Source: Mesobacillus sp. S13 (GTDB lineage: Bacteria > Bacillota > Bacilli > Bacillales > Cytobacillaceae). From it: a DNA stretch of 64,000 nucleotides. How positions within the stretch are numbered: position 1 is the stretch's first letter; each line of letters opens with the position of its first letter. The stretch lies in the NCBI RefSeq assembly GCF_020422885.1, contig NZ_CP084622.1, forward strand, positions 606,001-670,000, in the 5' to 3' direction. Positions 41,691-50,869 of the stretch are shown piece after piece. Below the pieces are notes generated by a model. That model made no database searches and was not told where the DNA came from. It saw only the letters and a list, made by a program, of their open reading frames with translations. Made by a program: the position numbers and the translations under genes.

Positions 41691-42113
41691 CTAGCTTTTG
41701 CTATCATTTTGATCTGCTCGGGATAGAGCATTATAATGTTTGAGGCTTTTAAAGCGCTTCTTCTTTTTTAAGTATTTTTCGTTCAGTACGAGAACTTTCC
41801 CATTGTCGGCTGCTGAAAATTTGCGGTAAACGGATTTGTATTTTTCAAAGGCAAAGTGTCCGGAAATATATACAGGTACGATGATCGCGAGCAGAATCAG
41901 GATGTCCCGGACGATATGGAATGGTTGGCTGAAAACATATCTCGTCATTACGGCCTGAGATGCAAAAGCCACCATCAAGATAATCAGTACATTGCAGATG
42001 TGAAAGGGGAAAAACTCTTTTCCTCTAAGAAACATCCGCTCCAGTTCATTTTTAAAAATAAGGGAAATGAATGCTGAAATCACAATGAAAATGAGGGAAA
42101 TGAAAAACGCCAT
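41691..42113 (-). CDS. Membrane protein with basic cytoplasmic tail, 140 aa
   Basis: Three membrane segments (about residues 3-20, 38-55 and 68-88) are followed by a lysine-rich tail (NEKYLKKKKRFKSLKHYNAL). GGAGG precedes the ATG. No family is recognised. The gap 42114-42403 beyond it holds two plus-strand hairpins (see next entry) and no ORF. Confidence 0.6.
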   Translation of the reverse strand: MAFFISLIFIVISAFISLIFKNELERMFLRGKEFFPFHICNVLIILMVAFASQAVMTRYVFSQPFHIVRDILILLAIIVPVYISGHFAFEKYKSVYRKFSAADNGKVLVLNEKYLKKKKRFKSLKHYNALSRADQNDSKS

Positions 42114-42246
42114 TTGCCCGACCTCCTTTGTAGATAATCCCTTTTCGGTATTGTAACATATTGGAATCCCAACTGGGAGAGAAGGGAACAGAGTCGAGTA
42201 GTTATGCGTGGATTAGGTCTTAGGGGGAAAAGCCATCGTAAGCAAA

Positions 42247-42320
42247 AGGGTGGTTCTCATCGAAGAGCCACCCTGACGGTAGAGTGCAGGGAGAAGTATT
42301 GAAGCACTTCTCTCTTTATT
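42247..42320 (+). terminator. Two adjacent hairpins
   Basis: AGGGTGGTTC...GAGCCACCCT (42247-42275) and GAGAAGT...ACTTCTC with TCTTTATTT (42291-42320). They lie downstream of no plus-strand gene, so their transcript is unknown. Confidence 0.45.
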
Positions 42321-42403
42321 TATAGGAAAATATTCTGAATGAGAAGGTTACGAGTCCACTGTCTGAGAAGGTTTATGAGGCAGCACATCTTCCCCCAGCT
42401 TCA

Positions 42404-42577
42404 TTACTCAACCATTCCAAACCAACTCGCAAATGAATAGGTCAGGAATCCAGTTCCGAAGAGGATAATCAGGAATCTTACCATCCAATAATATCGGTAG
42501 GGGCGAAAGAAGGAAACTACGCCGATTCCTACGAATAAAATCCCTAATAAAAAAGTAATGATTGAAATCATCAACAT
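42404..42577 (-). CDS. Small two-helix membrane protein, 57 aa
   Basis: GAAGGA lies five bases before the ATG at 42577. The product has the helices MISIITFLLGILFVGIGVVS and MVRFLIILFGTGFLTYSFAS joined by a short loop FFRPYRYYW. It is 54 bp downstream of the NTR-domain protein gene on the same strand and may share its transcript. No family recognised. Confidence 0.6.
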   Translation of the reverse strand: MLMISIITFLLGILFVGIGVVSFFRPYRYYWMVRFLIILFGTGFLTYSFASWFGMVE

Positions 42578-42630
42578 TCACATCCTTCAGTTAGTCTCCT
42601 GCTTTTTCTAGGCGAAATTGACGGAGAATC

Positions 42631-43182
42631 TTACTTTTTCTTACGCTTCATGAAAAAGAAAGCTGCGAGGGTGACAACTGCTAAAGCTCCTGCAATTCCT
42701 AGATAAAAGGGAGTTGAGTTTTGATTGCTGCTGCTTAGGTCGGCTTTTTTCGTTGGGGTTTCTCCTGCACCTAAAACCTCCAGATCGTTTTGCAAAGCTC
42801 TAAATGTATTGGTTCGGTCACACATGATGGTCGTAAGCGATTTTGCGCCGTACATATCTGATTCTTTTGCATAGACCAGGTATTCCTGCCCCTCGATAAA
42901 TCGAAAACCACAGTCCCCGCCGCCAAATCCTGTCGTGATGATCGCTTGTGATTCATCCATGCCTTTCCACGTGTTTGTCACCTCAAACAGCACTTTTTTC
43001 GTCATGTACCCTTTTACCTTCTCTTCTTTTATCTCGATGACCTTCCCGCTAAAAACAGCATCTGAACGCTCTAGTTCGTCTGCAGCGGTCGGTAATTCCG
43101 CACAAGAGCATGCATTTGATACAGCAGGGAAAGATCCTATTAGGAACAAACTTAAAACCATAAATGCGAGTAACTTTTTCAA
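42631..43182 (-). CDS. Secreted NTR/TIMP-like domain protein with C-terminal membrane anchor
   Basis: A signal peptide (MKKLLAFMVLSLFLIGSFPAVSNA) precedes a mature N-terminus starting CSCAELPTAADELERSDAVF, the Cys-x-Cys start typical of NTR/TIMP-like domains. Three further cysteines are present (GGDCGFRF, TTIMCDRT). A Ser/Asn-rich linker and a terminal helix FYLGIAGALAVVTLAAFFFM with KRKKK anchor it to the membrane. The TTG start has GGAGGTG. Function unknown; such proteins occur widely in Bacilli. Confidence 0.8.
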   Translation of the reverse strand: MKKLLAFMVLSLFLIGSFPAVSNACSCAELPTAADELERSDAVFSGKVIEIKEEKVKGYMTKKVLFEVTNTWKGMDESQAIITTGFGGGDCGFRFIEGQEYLVYAKESDMYGAKSLTTIMCDRTNTFRALQNDLEVLGAGETPTKKADLSSSNQNSTPFYLGIAGALAVVTLAAFFFMKRKKK

Positions 43183-43278
43183 AATCGCACCTCCTGATAC
43201 ATATTGATTCTATTATATGAAGTTTATATCCTTCTTTTGATAGCCTCTTAAGGAAGCTAATAAGATTAATGTCTAAAT

Positions 43279-43437
43279 GTGCCCTTATAGAAGCCAAACC
43301 GCCCTCATAAGGGTACGATTAAGCAGGAAATGTGCCCTTATAGAAGGCAAGCCGCCTGCATAAGGGTACGATAAAGCAGGAAATGTGCCCTTATAGGAGG
43401 TAAATCTCCCGCATAAGGGTACGGTTAGTCCTGAATA
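43279..43437. repeat. Tandem array B: three units of 53 bp, related to array A
   Basis: GTGCCCTTAT recurs at 43279, 43332 and 43385 (53-bp period). In each unit the near-inverse ATAAGGGTAC starts 28 bp later. The linker AAGCAGGAAAT matches the AAGCGGAATC linker of array A at 51972-52440. It lies between divergent genes (NTR-domain protein and bceR). Confidence 0.9.
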
Positions 43438-43680
43438 ATGCTAATTGACTCATGATTATTCTATAAAATGGAAAAAACACTTTCATAGTTGCCTAAAAAA
43501 ACAGAAACAAAAAATGAGGTCACTATGAAGCAGATTGGCGCCATTTATTCCATAAACATGAAAATGCGGTTACCAATAACCCAGGACCTAAACTCTTGTT
43601 CCCCATCACCCCTGCTATCTCTGGTGTATAGAAAATATTTCCTATAAAATAGAGGTGATAGATGTGGAAGTGTGGTGGTT

Positions 43681-44373
43681 ATGGTGTTGAAGCTTTTGCT
43701 GATTGAGGATGATGCTTCTTTGTTTCATGAGATTCGGGAGCGTCTGACTCAGTGGTCGTATGAGGTGCATGGGGTGACGGATTTTGGGGATGTGATGGGT
43801 GATTTTACGAGGGTGCAGCCTGACTTGGTGATCATCGATATCCAGCTGCCGCGGTTTGATGGGTTTCATTGGTGCCGGATGATCAGGTCGCATTCGAATG
43901 TCCCGATTATTTTCCTGTCATCACGGGACCATCCTACGGATATGGTCATGTCGATGCAGCTGGGGGCGGATGATTTTGTCCAAAAGCCGTTCCACTTTGA
44001 GGTGCTGATTGCGAAGATCCAAGCAATCCTGCGCCGTGCTTATAATTATAATACGACCCAGAACCAGTTGAAGACCTGGTGCGGGGCGACGATTGATTAT
44101 GATAAAAATATGGTTGAAAATGAGATGGGCCGGATTGAATTGACTAAAAATGAAATCTTCATTTTAAAGCTGCTGATCGATCAGAAAAACAAGATTGTCA
44201 GCCGCGATGAGGTGATGAACAGCTTGTGGGATGATAAGCGGTTCATCAGCGACAATACGTTGACGGTCAATGTCAATCGGCTGCGGAAAAAGCTGGATGA
44301 GATTGGTTTGGGCAGTAAAATCCAAACGAAGATTGGACAGGGCTATATGGCCGTTGAAGAGGAACATGCCTGA
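43681..44373 (+). CDS. bceR: BceR-type response regulator (OmpR family)
   Basis: The receiver domain starts LKLLLIEDDASLFHEIRERL, with phospho-acceptor Asp in VIIDIQLPRFDGFHWCRMIR. SSRDHPTDMVMSMQLGADDF is nearly identical to B. subtilis BceR. The C-terminal winged helix contains SDNTLTVNVNRLRKKLDEIG. It activates the bceAB genes when the intramembrane kinase BceS is stimulated by the transporter. The ORF opens at 43672; the ATG at 43681 aligns with BceR. It overlaps bceS by one base (TGATG). Confidence 0.92.
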   Translation: MVLKLLLIEDDASLFHEIRERLTQWSYEVHGVTDFGDVMGDFTRVQPDLVIIDIQLPRFDGFHWCRMIRSHSNVPIIFLSSRDHPTDMVMSMQLGADDFVQKPFHFEVLIAKIQAILRRAYNYNTTQNQLKTWCGATIDYDKNMVENEMGRIELTKNEIFILKLLIDQKNKIVSRDEVMNSLWDDKRFISDNTLTVNVNRLRKKLDEIGLGSKIQTKIGQGYMAVEEEHA

Positions 44374-45374
44374 TGTTTATTAACTATCTAAAGGAGCGGC
44401 GAAGCTGGATTCTGTTATTTTTGCTCCTCCAGTTTTTGCTCGTTTTTATTGCTTATATAGATTCCGCTGTATCCATACAGTCGATTCTTTATTATGTATT
44501 TCTGTCAGCTCTTCTATTTGTGATTTTTATCTTGATTCGTTACCAGAAAGAAATGAAATTTTACCAGGACCTGAAGGATACAGAGGATCTCCTTGATTTT
44601 TCAGACAGGGAACAGCTCAGTCCGTTTGAAGGGATGGTAGCAGAAAGCATCACATATCACTTTGAAGCGCTAAAAAAATCAGTTTCCAAAAATGAACGGA
44701 GGCTGGACCAGGAAAAGGATGAACTGCTTTCCTGGATCCATGAAGTGAAAACGCCGCTGACGGCTTTGAAATTGATGATTGACCGGCTCGTGGACCAGGC
44801 GCTGAAAAGGGAAATGACTTATGAGTGGCTGCGCATCCATCTTTTATTGGACCAGCAGCTGCATCAGAAACGAATTCCGTTCATGGAGAATGACTTATAT
44901 ATTGAACAGACCGATCTGGAGAGTTTGATCTTTGGGGAGGTCAAAACCCTGCAGTCGTGGTGCATCCAAAAAGGGATTGGCTTCGATATTGATCTGGAAT
45001 ACAACGAGGTCATGACGGATGGTAAATGGCTTTCGTTTATCCTGCGGCAGATGTTGACGAATGCTGTGAAATACAGCGATGCATCTGATATCCAGATTAA
45101 AAGTGCAGAGAGGGAAGGCCAGATTATCCTTGAAATTGCCGACAAGGGCAGGGGCATTGATTCCAGGGATCTCCCGCGGATTTTTGAAAAAGGGTTTACG
45201 TCCACTGCCCATCACCAGGATCACGCCGCAACTGGAATGGGCTTATACCTTGCAAAACAAGCGGCAGAGCCGCTGAAAATCAGGATCGATGTGGAGTCCG
45301 CACCTGGCAAGGGAAGCACATTCACCCTTACCTTCCCGAAAAGCAATGAATTTGTGCAAATAACAGGCATGTGA
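44373..45374 (+). CDS. bceS: BceS-type intramembrane-sensing histidine kinase
   Basis: The 333-residue kinase has two close membrane helices (about residues 12-30 and 36-56) with only a few residues between them and no extracellular sensor, the hallmark of Bce-type kinases that sense flux through their transporter. The phospho-accepting His lies in LSWIHEVKTPLTALKLMIDR. The ATPase boxes are LRQMLTNAVKYS (N), DKGRGID (G1) and ATGMGLYLAK (G2). Directly followed by the operator-like dyad at 45363. Confidence 0.92.
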   Translation: MFINYLKERRSWILLFLLLQFLLVFIAYIDSAVSIQSILYYVFLSALLFVIFILIRYQKEMKFYQDLKDTEDLLDFSDREQLSPFEGMVAESITYHFEALKKSVSKNERRLDQEKDELLSWIHEVKTPLTALKLMIDRLVDQALKREMTYEWLRIHLLLDQQLHQKRIPFMENDLYIEQTDLESLIFGEVKTLQSWCIQKGIGFDIDLEYNEVMTDGKWLSFILRQMLTNAVKYSDASDIQIKSAEREGQIILEIADKGRGIDSRDLPRIFEKGFTSTAHHQDHAATGMGLYLAKQAAEPLKIRIDVESAPGKGSTFTLTFPKSNEFVQITGM

Positions 45375-45394
45375 CAAAAATGTCACATGCCTGT
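45363..45394. promoter_or_regulatory. Perfect dyad between bceS and bceA, candidate BceR operator
   Basis: ACAGGCATGTGACA-AAAA-TGTCACATGCCTGT has 14-bp perfect arms. The core TGTGACAAAAATGTCACA resembles, from recall, BceR-type binding sites upstream of bceAB in Bacillus. A TATAAT box lies at 45440-45445, 46 bp on, without a good -35, as expected of an activated promoter. The dyad overlaps the end of bceS. It could also form a terminator stem, but the T-tract is poor. Confidence 0.7.
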
Positions 45395-45473
45395 GTTCAT
45401 TTGTTAGCTGAATCGAAGGAAGGCATAGTGCGAGGATTTTATAATGAAACTATCAAAGAAAGGATGTGCGGAC

Positions 45474-46235
45474 ATGATTTTACTGGAAGCTGCCAAACTT
45501 CATAAAACATATGGAAATAAATTTAATAAACAAGAAGTGTTGAAAGGGCTCGACCTGAAGATTTTCAAAGGTGAGTTCGTGAGCATCATGGGGGCCTCTG
45601 GCTCAGGAAAAACGACGTTGCTGAATGTACTTTCCTCGATCGACCGGGTGTCCAACGGATCCATCAAGATTGAAGGAAAAGACATTACCGGGATGAAGGA
45701 GAAACAGCTCGCTGAATTCCGCAAGCAGCATTTGGGTTTCTTGTTCCAGGATTACAATTTGCTCGACACGCTGACGGTGAAGGAAAACATCCTTTTGCCG
45801 CTCTCAGTCAGCAAAACGCCGAGGAAGGAAGCGAACCAAAGGTTTGAGCAGATTGCCAGTGAACTAGGAATTCTCAAACTGAAGGATAAGTATCCGAATG
45901 AAATTTCCGGAGGGCAAAAGCAGCGGACGTCTGCTGCACGCGCTTTTATCCATGATCCGAGCATCATTTTTGCCGATGAGCCGACAGGGGCTCTCGATTC
46001 GAAATCGGCATCAGACTTGTTAAATAAACTGAGCGACTTGAATCAAAAACGGCAGGCGACGATCCTGATGGTCACACACGATCCTGTTGCGGCAAGCTAT
46101 TGCGGCCGGGTTATTTTTATAAAGGATGGCCTGATTTACACAGAATTGAATAAAGGTGACCAGAGTAGACAGGAATTTTTCAAGGATATCATGAAAACCC
46201 AGAGCGTATTGGGCGGTGTGCACCATGAGCGTTAA
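45474..46235 (+). CDS. bceA: BceA-type ABC transporter ATP-binding protein
   Basis: The 253-residue ATPase equals B. subtilis BceA in length. Walker A is GASGSGKTT, the signature ISGGQKQR and Walker B IIFADEP. With BceB it protects cell-wall lipid carriers against bacitracin-like peptides, and flux through it drives BceS. The frame opens at 45444 upstream, but AAAGGATGTG suits the ATG at 45474. It overlaps bceB by 11 bp. Confidence 0.93.
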   Translation: MILLEAAKLHKTYGNKFNKQEVLKGLDLKIFKGEFVSIMGASGSGKTTLLNVLSSIDRVSNGSIKIEGKDITGMKEKQLAEFRKQHLGFLFQDYNLLDTLTVKENILLPLSVSKTPRKEANQRFEQIASELGILKLKDKYPNEISGGQKQRTSAARAFIHDPSIIFADEPTGALDSKSASDLLNKLSDLNQKRQATILMVTHDPVAASYCGRVIFIKDGLIYTELNKGDQSRQEFFKDIMKTQSVLGGVHHER

Positions 46236-48165
46236 TCAACTCATCCTCCGCAATCTGAAAAAGAACCTGAAAAACTATTATTTGTATGTATTTGCGCTGA
46301 TGTTCAGTGTCGCCCTTTACTTTGCGTTCGTCACTCTCCAATATGACCCGTCGATGGATGAAACAAAGGGTTCGATCAAAGGGGCGGCCGCCGTCAAGTC
46401 TGCATCTGTCTTGCTTGTCGGGATTGTCGCTATTTTTCTGACGTACGCGAATGCGATTTTTATTAAAAGGAGAAGCAAGGAAATCGGTCTATTCCAACTC
46501 GTAGGGATGACGAAGGGCAAGATTTTCCGGATCCTGAGTGTTGAGAACTTCCTGCTTTACTATGGTTCCTTGCTGGCAGGCGTTTTCCTTGGATTCTCAA
46601 TTTCCAAGCTGATCATAATGGTTCTGTTCAAAATCACCCAGGTCGATGGGATTGCAACGCTTCATTTTTCCATGACAGCCCTGACGCAGACGCTGATTGT
46701 TTTTTCGCTGATCTTTGTTTTGCTGATGGTGCTGAACTTTATTTTTATAAAAAGACAAAGCATCCTGAGCTTGTTCAGGGTGGTATCAAAAACGGAAGGC
46801 CGGGTGAAGAAGCTCTCTTTCTGGGAGATGTTGATGGGTGTCCTTGGCATTGCGTTGATTGGAATCGGCTATTATGTGTCATCGATGCTGTTCGAAGGGG
46901 ACTTCACCTCTGTGAACGAACTCTTCGCGGCCATGGTGTTCATTTTAGCTTCGGTCATCTTCGGGACCTATCTGCTTTACAAAGGGTCTGTCAGTTTTAT
47001 CGCCAATATCATCCGGAAAAAGAAGGACGGTTATTTGAGTATAAATGAGGTGCTTTCGCTCTCCTCGATCATGTTCAGGATGAAGTCGAATGCGCTGCTG
47101 TTGACGATCATCACGACAGTATCGGCATTGGCGATCGGGTTGTTGTCGTTAAGTTATATCTCCTATTATTCCGCTGAGCAGAGTGCGAAAAATATGGTGC
47201 CAGACAACTTTGCCTTTGTGGATGAGAACTCTGCTAGCGATTTTATGGAGAAATTGAATGCAGAGGGCATTGATTTTACGGAAAAAAGAATTGAGGTTCT
47301 TCAGGCGGTCATGAATGCAGAGGACATCATTGGCATGAAAATGGAGGGGTATACGCAGGACCCTCGATCCATGGGTGTTTCGGTCATCAGCGAGAAGTCT
47401 GAAGGGCAGAGGGAAGTAAGCAAGGATGAAGCCTACTTGACAGGGTACAGCGATATCATGATGAAATTCATCTCGATGAAGGACTCAGGGCCGATTGAGA
47501 TCATTGGGGAAAATCTCTCCATTCCGCTGAATTATCAGGGGATGAAAAAGGATTATCCGGTTTCCCGGTATTTCGGGAGCTCTCCGGTAGCCGTGGTGGA
47601 TGAGACTGTTTTCGAAAAGCTCAAGAAAGATGCGGACCCTGAGATTCAAAGAGGCTCTTCTCTCTATATTGGAATCGAGATTCAAAGTGAAAACGATTTG
47701 GAGAAAGCGAATGACCTGTTCAATGAAAATAAGTACCATGAAGCAGGGATGAATGAATCCCGCCTGGACAGTGAAAACATCCAAAAGAAACAGATGGGCT
47801 TGACCATGTTCATAGTCGGCTTTCTTGGACTGACGTTCCTCGTCACATCAGGCTGCATTTTGTATTTCAAGCAAATGGACCAGACAGAAGACGAAAAACC
47901 GAATTATACGATTTTACGAAAACTGGGCTTCACCCAGGGAGATTTGCTGAAAGGAATCCAGGCAAAGCAGGCGTTCAACTTCGGAATCCCGCTAGCAATC
48001 GGGCTGCTGCATAGCTACTTCGCCGTCCAATCCGGCTGGTTCTTCTTCGGTACAGAACTATGGTGGCCGATGCTGATTGTCATGGGACTTTACACTGCTT
48101 TGTATTCCATTTTTGCTGTACTTTCGGTGGTGCATTCAAAGAAAGTCATCCGGGAATCGCTTTGA
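46225..48165 (+). CDS. bceB: BceB-type ABC transporter permease
   Basis: The 646-residue permease starts [20 protein letters not shown], like BceB. It has ten predicted membrane helices, with a large extracellular domain of about 200 residues between the seventh and eighth (about 310-510), the type-defining feature of peptide-antibiotic sensing permeases. The ATG at 46225 lies within bceA. Two terminators follow. Which peptide is recognised cannot be read from sequence; bacitracin is the best guess by similarity. Confidence 0.92.
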   Translation: MSVNQLILRNLKKNLKNYYLYVFALMFSVALYFAFVTLQYDPSMDETKGSIKGAAAVKSASVLLVGIVAIFLTYANAIFIKRRSKEIGLFQLVGMTKGKIFRILSVENFLLYYGSLLAGVFLGFSISKLIIMVLFKITQVDGIATLHFSMTALTQTLIVFSLIFVLLMVLNFIFIKRQSILSLFRVVSKTEGRVKKLSFWEMLMGVLGIALIGIGYYVSSMLFEGDFTSVNELFAAMVFILASVIFGTYLLYKGSVSFIANIIRKKKDGYLSINEVLSLSSIMFRMKSNALLLTIITTVSALAIGLLSLSYISYYSAEQSAKNMVPDNFAFVDENSASDFMEKLNAEGIDFTEKRIEVLQAVMNAEDIIGMKMEGYTQDPRSMGVSVISEKSEGQREVSKDEAYLTGYSDIMMKFISMKDSGPIEIIGENLSIPLNYQGMKKDYPVSRYFGSSPVAVVDETVFEKLKKDADPEIQRGSSLYIGIEIQSENDLEKANDLFNENKYHEAGMNESRLDSENIQKKQMGLTMFIVGFLGLTFLVTSGCILYFKQMDQTEDEKPNYTILRKLGFTQGDLLKGIQAKQAFNFGIPLAIGLLHSYFAVQSGWFFFGTELWWPMLIVMGLYTALYSIFAVLSVVHSKKVIRESL

Positions 48166-48202
48166 ATGCGGAGCCCAAGTGAATCCAAGTGAACCCAACT
48201 CC

Positions 48203-48283
48203 GAAGCAAGGGACATGTGTACCCTTGCTTTTTTGATGCTGGAAAAATGACCGAAGCACGGGACAAGTACCCTGTGCTTTATC
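48203..48283 (+). terminator. Two consecutive terminators of the AGCAYRGGG family
   Basis: GAAGCAAGGG...CCCTTGCTTTTTT (48203-48234) and GAAGCACGGG...CCCTGTGCTTTATCT (48253-48283) follow bceB. Confidence 0.8.
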
Positions 48284-48319
48284 TGTTACTGGAAAATTGA
48301 TTCTCTTAAGAAATTAGGC

Positions 48320-48424
48320 TAATTGCGCCGTAAATCATACTAATTGCACCAATCCCAGCATTAATTGCGTAAACACAGCCTAGAATTGCATGGAAAAAAG
48401 GTTTAATTGCACTTTTAAACAAAT
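48320..48424. repeat. Tandem array E: five units of 21 bp
   Basis: TAATTGC (once GAATTGC) recurs at 48320, 48341, 48362, 48383 and 48404, an exact 21-bp period. The bases between are A/C-rich and partly conserved. It lies between bceB and the next co-directional gene. Confidence 0.85.
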
Positions 48425-48505
48425 ATTTCCATGAAAACGTCTCTATGAAACTTTATATTGGTTGATTCGTATATAGAGAATACAAAAATAAAAGGGGATT
48501 TTTCT

Positions 48506-50176
48506 ATGGGAAATATAATATTATTTGCTCTTTTAGTTGGATTAGCTTCTGCTCTGATTCTTACTCCTTTTACAAGAGGAGAAGATAAGGGTTGGAAGAT
48601 GAGATCTTCCTTTATGATTGCTGTGATTGTCCTTGTTACAATAGGGACTTTTGCATTCTATTATGCATTTAATTTGGACCGGAATCTTTCTTCTGTGTGG
48701 CCGTTTGCGGTTCTGATCACATTTGGCGGAACGTTTTTTGCGGTGGGGAAGGAAAGAATGGTGAAAGGAATCTTATTCCTGGCAACCCTACTAATTGGCG
48801 CATACTTTATGATTGCCTTTCTTTTTAACGCAGGGGAAAAATATGAATCGGCGAAAATGGAGGAGAAGACGGAGATTTCGACTTTTGATGAAAAAGAAAC
48901 GCCGGCGAGTGTTCCTCCACAGTTCGCTCGCAATAAAATGAAGAAGGCGTTCGGCCAGGTTCCGAATACGAGTTACTATGAGCTTGGGAATCTGCAGATC
49001 CAGAAAGTCAATGGCGAGTATGTCTATATTGCTCCCGTGGAGTTTTCAGGCTTTTTCAAATGGTTGAACGGTGACTCGACACCAGGTTATTTTACAGTGA
49101 GTGCCACTGATTCATCAGCAAACCCGAAATTCATGAAGTCGGAGATGATATACACACCATCTTCTTATTTCAATAAAAATCTCGAACGTCATATTCGGAT
49201 GCAGTATCCTGAGACCATTTTTTACGGAGAAACGCAGCTGGAAATTGATGATGAAGGAAAACCTTATTATATCAGGACTTTCGGTGAGTTCATCTCAGCC
49301 AGGAATGGTTTTGATGTGAAAGGCGTCGTCGTCGTGGACCCTGCATCAGGGAAGACGGAATCCTATGGTTTGGGTGATGTTCCGGAATTCATTGATGGTG
49401 CGGTTTCTCCTGAGGCAGTCAGTCTGCAAAACAGCTATTTCGGGAATTATGTCCATGGTTATTGGAACAGTGTGTTCGGAAAGACAGATGTGAGGCTGCC
49501 TTCAGATGAAGGAACAGAGGCACAGGTCAGCCCGATTTTCGATGAAAATGGCGATATGTATTACTTCACCGATTTTACCAGCCCGAAAGAAGGAGTCGAC
49601 TCGATGCTCGGATATGCGCTGACCAACTCGCGCACGGGGAAGGCGACCTTCTATACCGGCAATCTCGAAGAATCCTATATGGATTCTGAAGGTGCGCTGC
49701 AGATTATTGAAAAGAAATTCATCGAGAAAAAATGGCACGGTGAAATGCCGATCATCTATAATTTCTATGGCGAGGCAAGCTGGTTGTCAGGTGTACTTGA
49801 TTCGAACGGCTTCCTGCAAAACTACTTTATCGTGTCAGCAGCGAACCCGGAGATTTCCGTATACGGAAACACTCCGAATGATGCATTGAAAAAGTATAAG
49901 ACCGCGCTCCAGCGTGGCGGCGGAACGGTCGATGGCAGTTCAAAGGCAGAGGAAAAGCAAACGAATGGAACCGTGCTGCGCGTCTACAAAGAAAAAACAG
50001 GCGACTACACAATTGTTTCCATCCTGCTGGATAATAAAAAGAACTACATCATTTCATCAGAAACGAACCCACTGGCGATTTATGTAAAAGAAGGCGACCA
50101 GGTCAATGTCAGATACATGGATACCGGCGAAACCTTCCTGCCAGTAAAAGAGTTAGTGATCCAAGGATTAGAATAA
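48506..50176 (+). CDS. Membrane protein with large extracellular domain, 556 aa
   Basis: Four N-terminal membrane helices (about residues 2-20, 30-50, 60-78 and 85-108) lead into a 440-residue domain with repeated beta-rich blocks (YYELGNLQIQKVNGEYVYIA, DEEGKPYYIRTFGEFISARN) and a C-terminal OB-like part (NGTVLRVYKEKTGDYTIVSI, GDQVNVRYMDTGETFLPVKE). It resembles large Bacillus CvpA-less membrane proteins of unknown role. AAAGGGGA sets the ATG at 48506 rather than the opening at 48458. Confidence 0.65.
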   Translation: MGNIILFALLVGLASALILTPFTRGEDKGWKMRSSFMIAVIVLVTIGTFAFYYAFNLDRNLSSVWPFAVLITFGGTFFAVGKERMVKGILFLATLLIGAYFMIAFLFNAGEKYESAKMEEKTEISTFDEKETPASVPPQFARNKMKKAFGQVPNTSYYELGNLQIQKVNGEYVYIAPVEFSGFFKWLNGDSTPGYFTVSATDSSANPKFMKSEMIYTPSSYFNKNLERHIRMQYPETIFYGETQLEIDDEGKPYYIRTFGEFISARNGFDVKGVVVVDPASGKTESYGLGDVPEFIDGAVSPEAVSLQNSYFGNYVHGYWNSVFGKTDVRLPSDEGTEAQVSPIFDENGDMYYFTDFTSPKEGVDSMLGYALTNSRTGKATFYTGNLEESYMDSEGALQIIEKKFIEKKWHGEMPIIYNFYGEASWLSGVLDSNGFLQNYFIVSAANPEISVYGNTPNDALKKYKTALQRGGGTVDGSSKAEEKQTNGTVLRVYKEKTGDYTIVSILLDNKKNYIISSETNPLAIYVKEGDQVNVRYMDTGETFLPVKELVIQGLE

Positions 50177-50180
50177 ACAG

Positions 50181-50232
50181 AAATCGCCTGCCCTCCGGTG
50201 TGAATGATGGACCGGAGGCAGGCGATTTTTTT
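50181..50232 (+). terminator. Strong Rho-independent terminator
   Basis: AAATCGCCTGCC and GGCAGGCGATTTTTTT pair, with inner CCGGT/ACCGG pairing. Confidence 0.9.
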
Positions 50233-50314
50233 GGTTATGGATAAATATAGGAAAGGTAAAGTGTCTTGAGGACATTTGGTGTAGGATATTTAGGAGATGG
50301 TATAGGTGAAAAAA

Positions 50315-50674
50315 TTACTGTTGTTTCTCATTCAGTATCTCCAAAACATCCTGATGCTGCTTCTGAATATTGGAAACATGCTTAATTTCACTGGATAGTT
50401 CTGATTTCGTTTCATCCAGCTTCTTCATCAGTGAGCCATAGTAAAATGCCACTTCCTTCCGCATCTCACTTTGTTCTAACTGCAAGGATTGTTGCCCATT
50501 CTCTAAGTTGGTTAAACGAGTCGCCATAGATTTAAACTGTTCATCAACAGCAACAAAGTTTTCATCGACAGCATCAAAGCGGGCATCAACAGAATCAAAA
50601 CGGGCATCAACAGAGTCAAACCGCTTGTCCATGGAATCAAGCCGATCTAAAATCTTATTCAATATTTCCGCCAT
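50315..50674 (-). CDS. Coiled-coil protein with pentapeptide-like heptads, 119 aa
   Basis: The N-terminal half repeats RFDSVDARFDSVDARFDAVD, a seven-residue period of a long coiled coil. The second half is also helical (TRLTNLENGQQSLQLEQSEM). GGAGGTG before the ATG at 50674 sets the start. Such small proteins are common in Bacilli beside phage or stress genes; function unknown. Probably an oligomeric cytoplasmic adaptor. Confidence 0.65.
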   Translation of the reverse strand: MAEILNKILDRLDSMDKRFDSVDARFDSVDARFDAVDENFVAVDEQFKSMATRLTNLENGQQSLQLEQSEMRKEVAFYYGSLMKKLDETKSELSSEIKHVSNIQKQHQDVLEILNEKQQ

Positions 50675-50869
50675 CTTATTCACCTCCTTCTTTATGAATT
50701 TATTATACCCAGCCTAGTAAAATAAGTCACCACAAAAGTATGTTTTAATCAGTCCTCCCGTCGCGCATTAGTTTCATAGGGAAACCGTATAGTTATCCTT
50801 CTGAAAAAGGTGTTTTTCCATATAATGTAGAAATTAATATGAATATAAAAATGGGAGGCACCAATACAT

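Noticed and set aside
43525..43647. 40-codon plus-strand ORF upstream of bceR
   Set aside because: It has a weak GAGGT site, but its composition is random-like and it overlaps the probable bceR promoter region.
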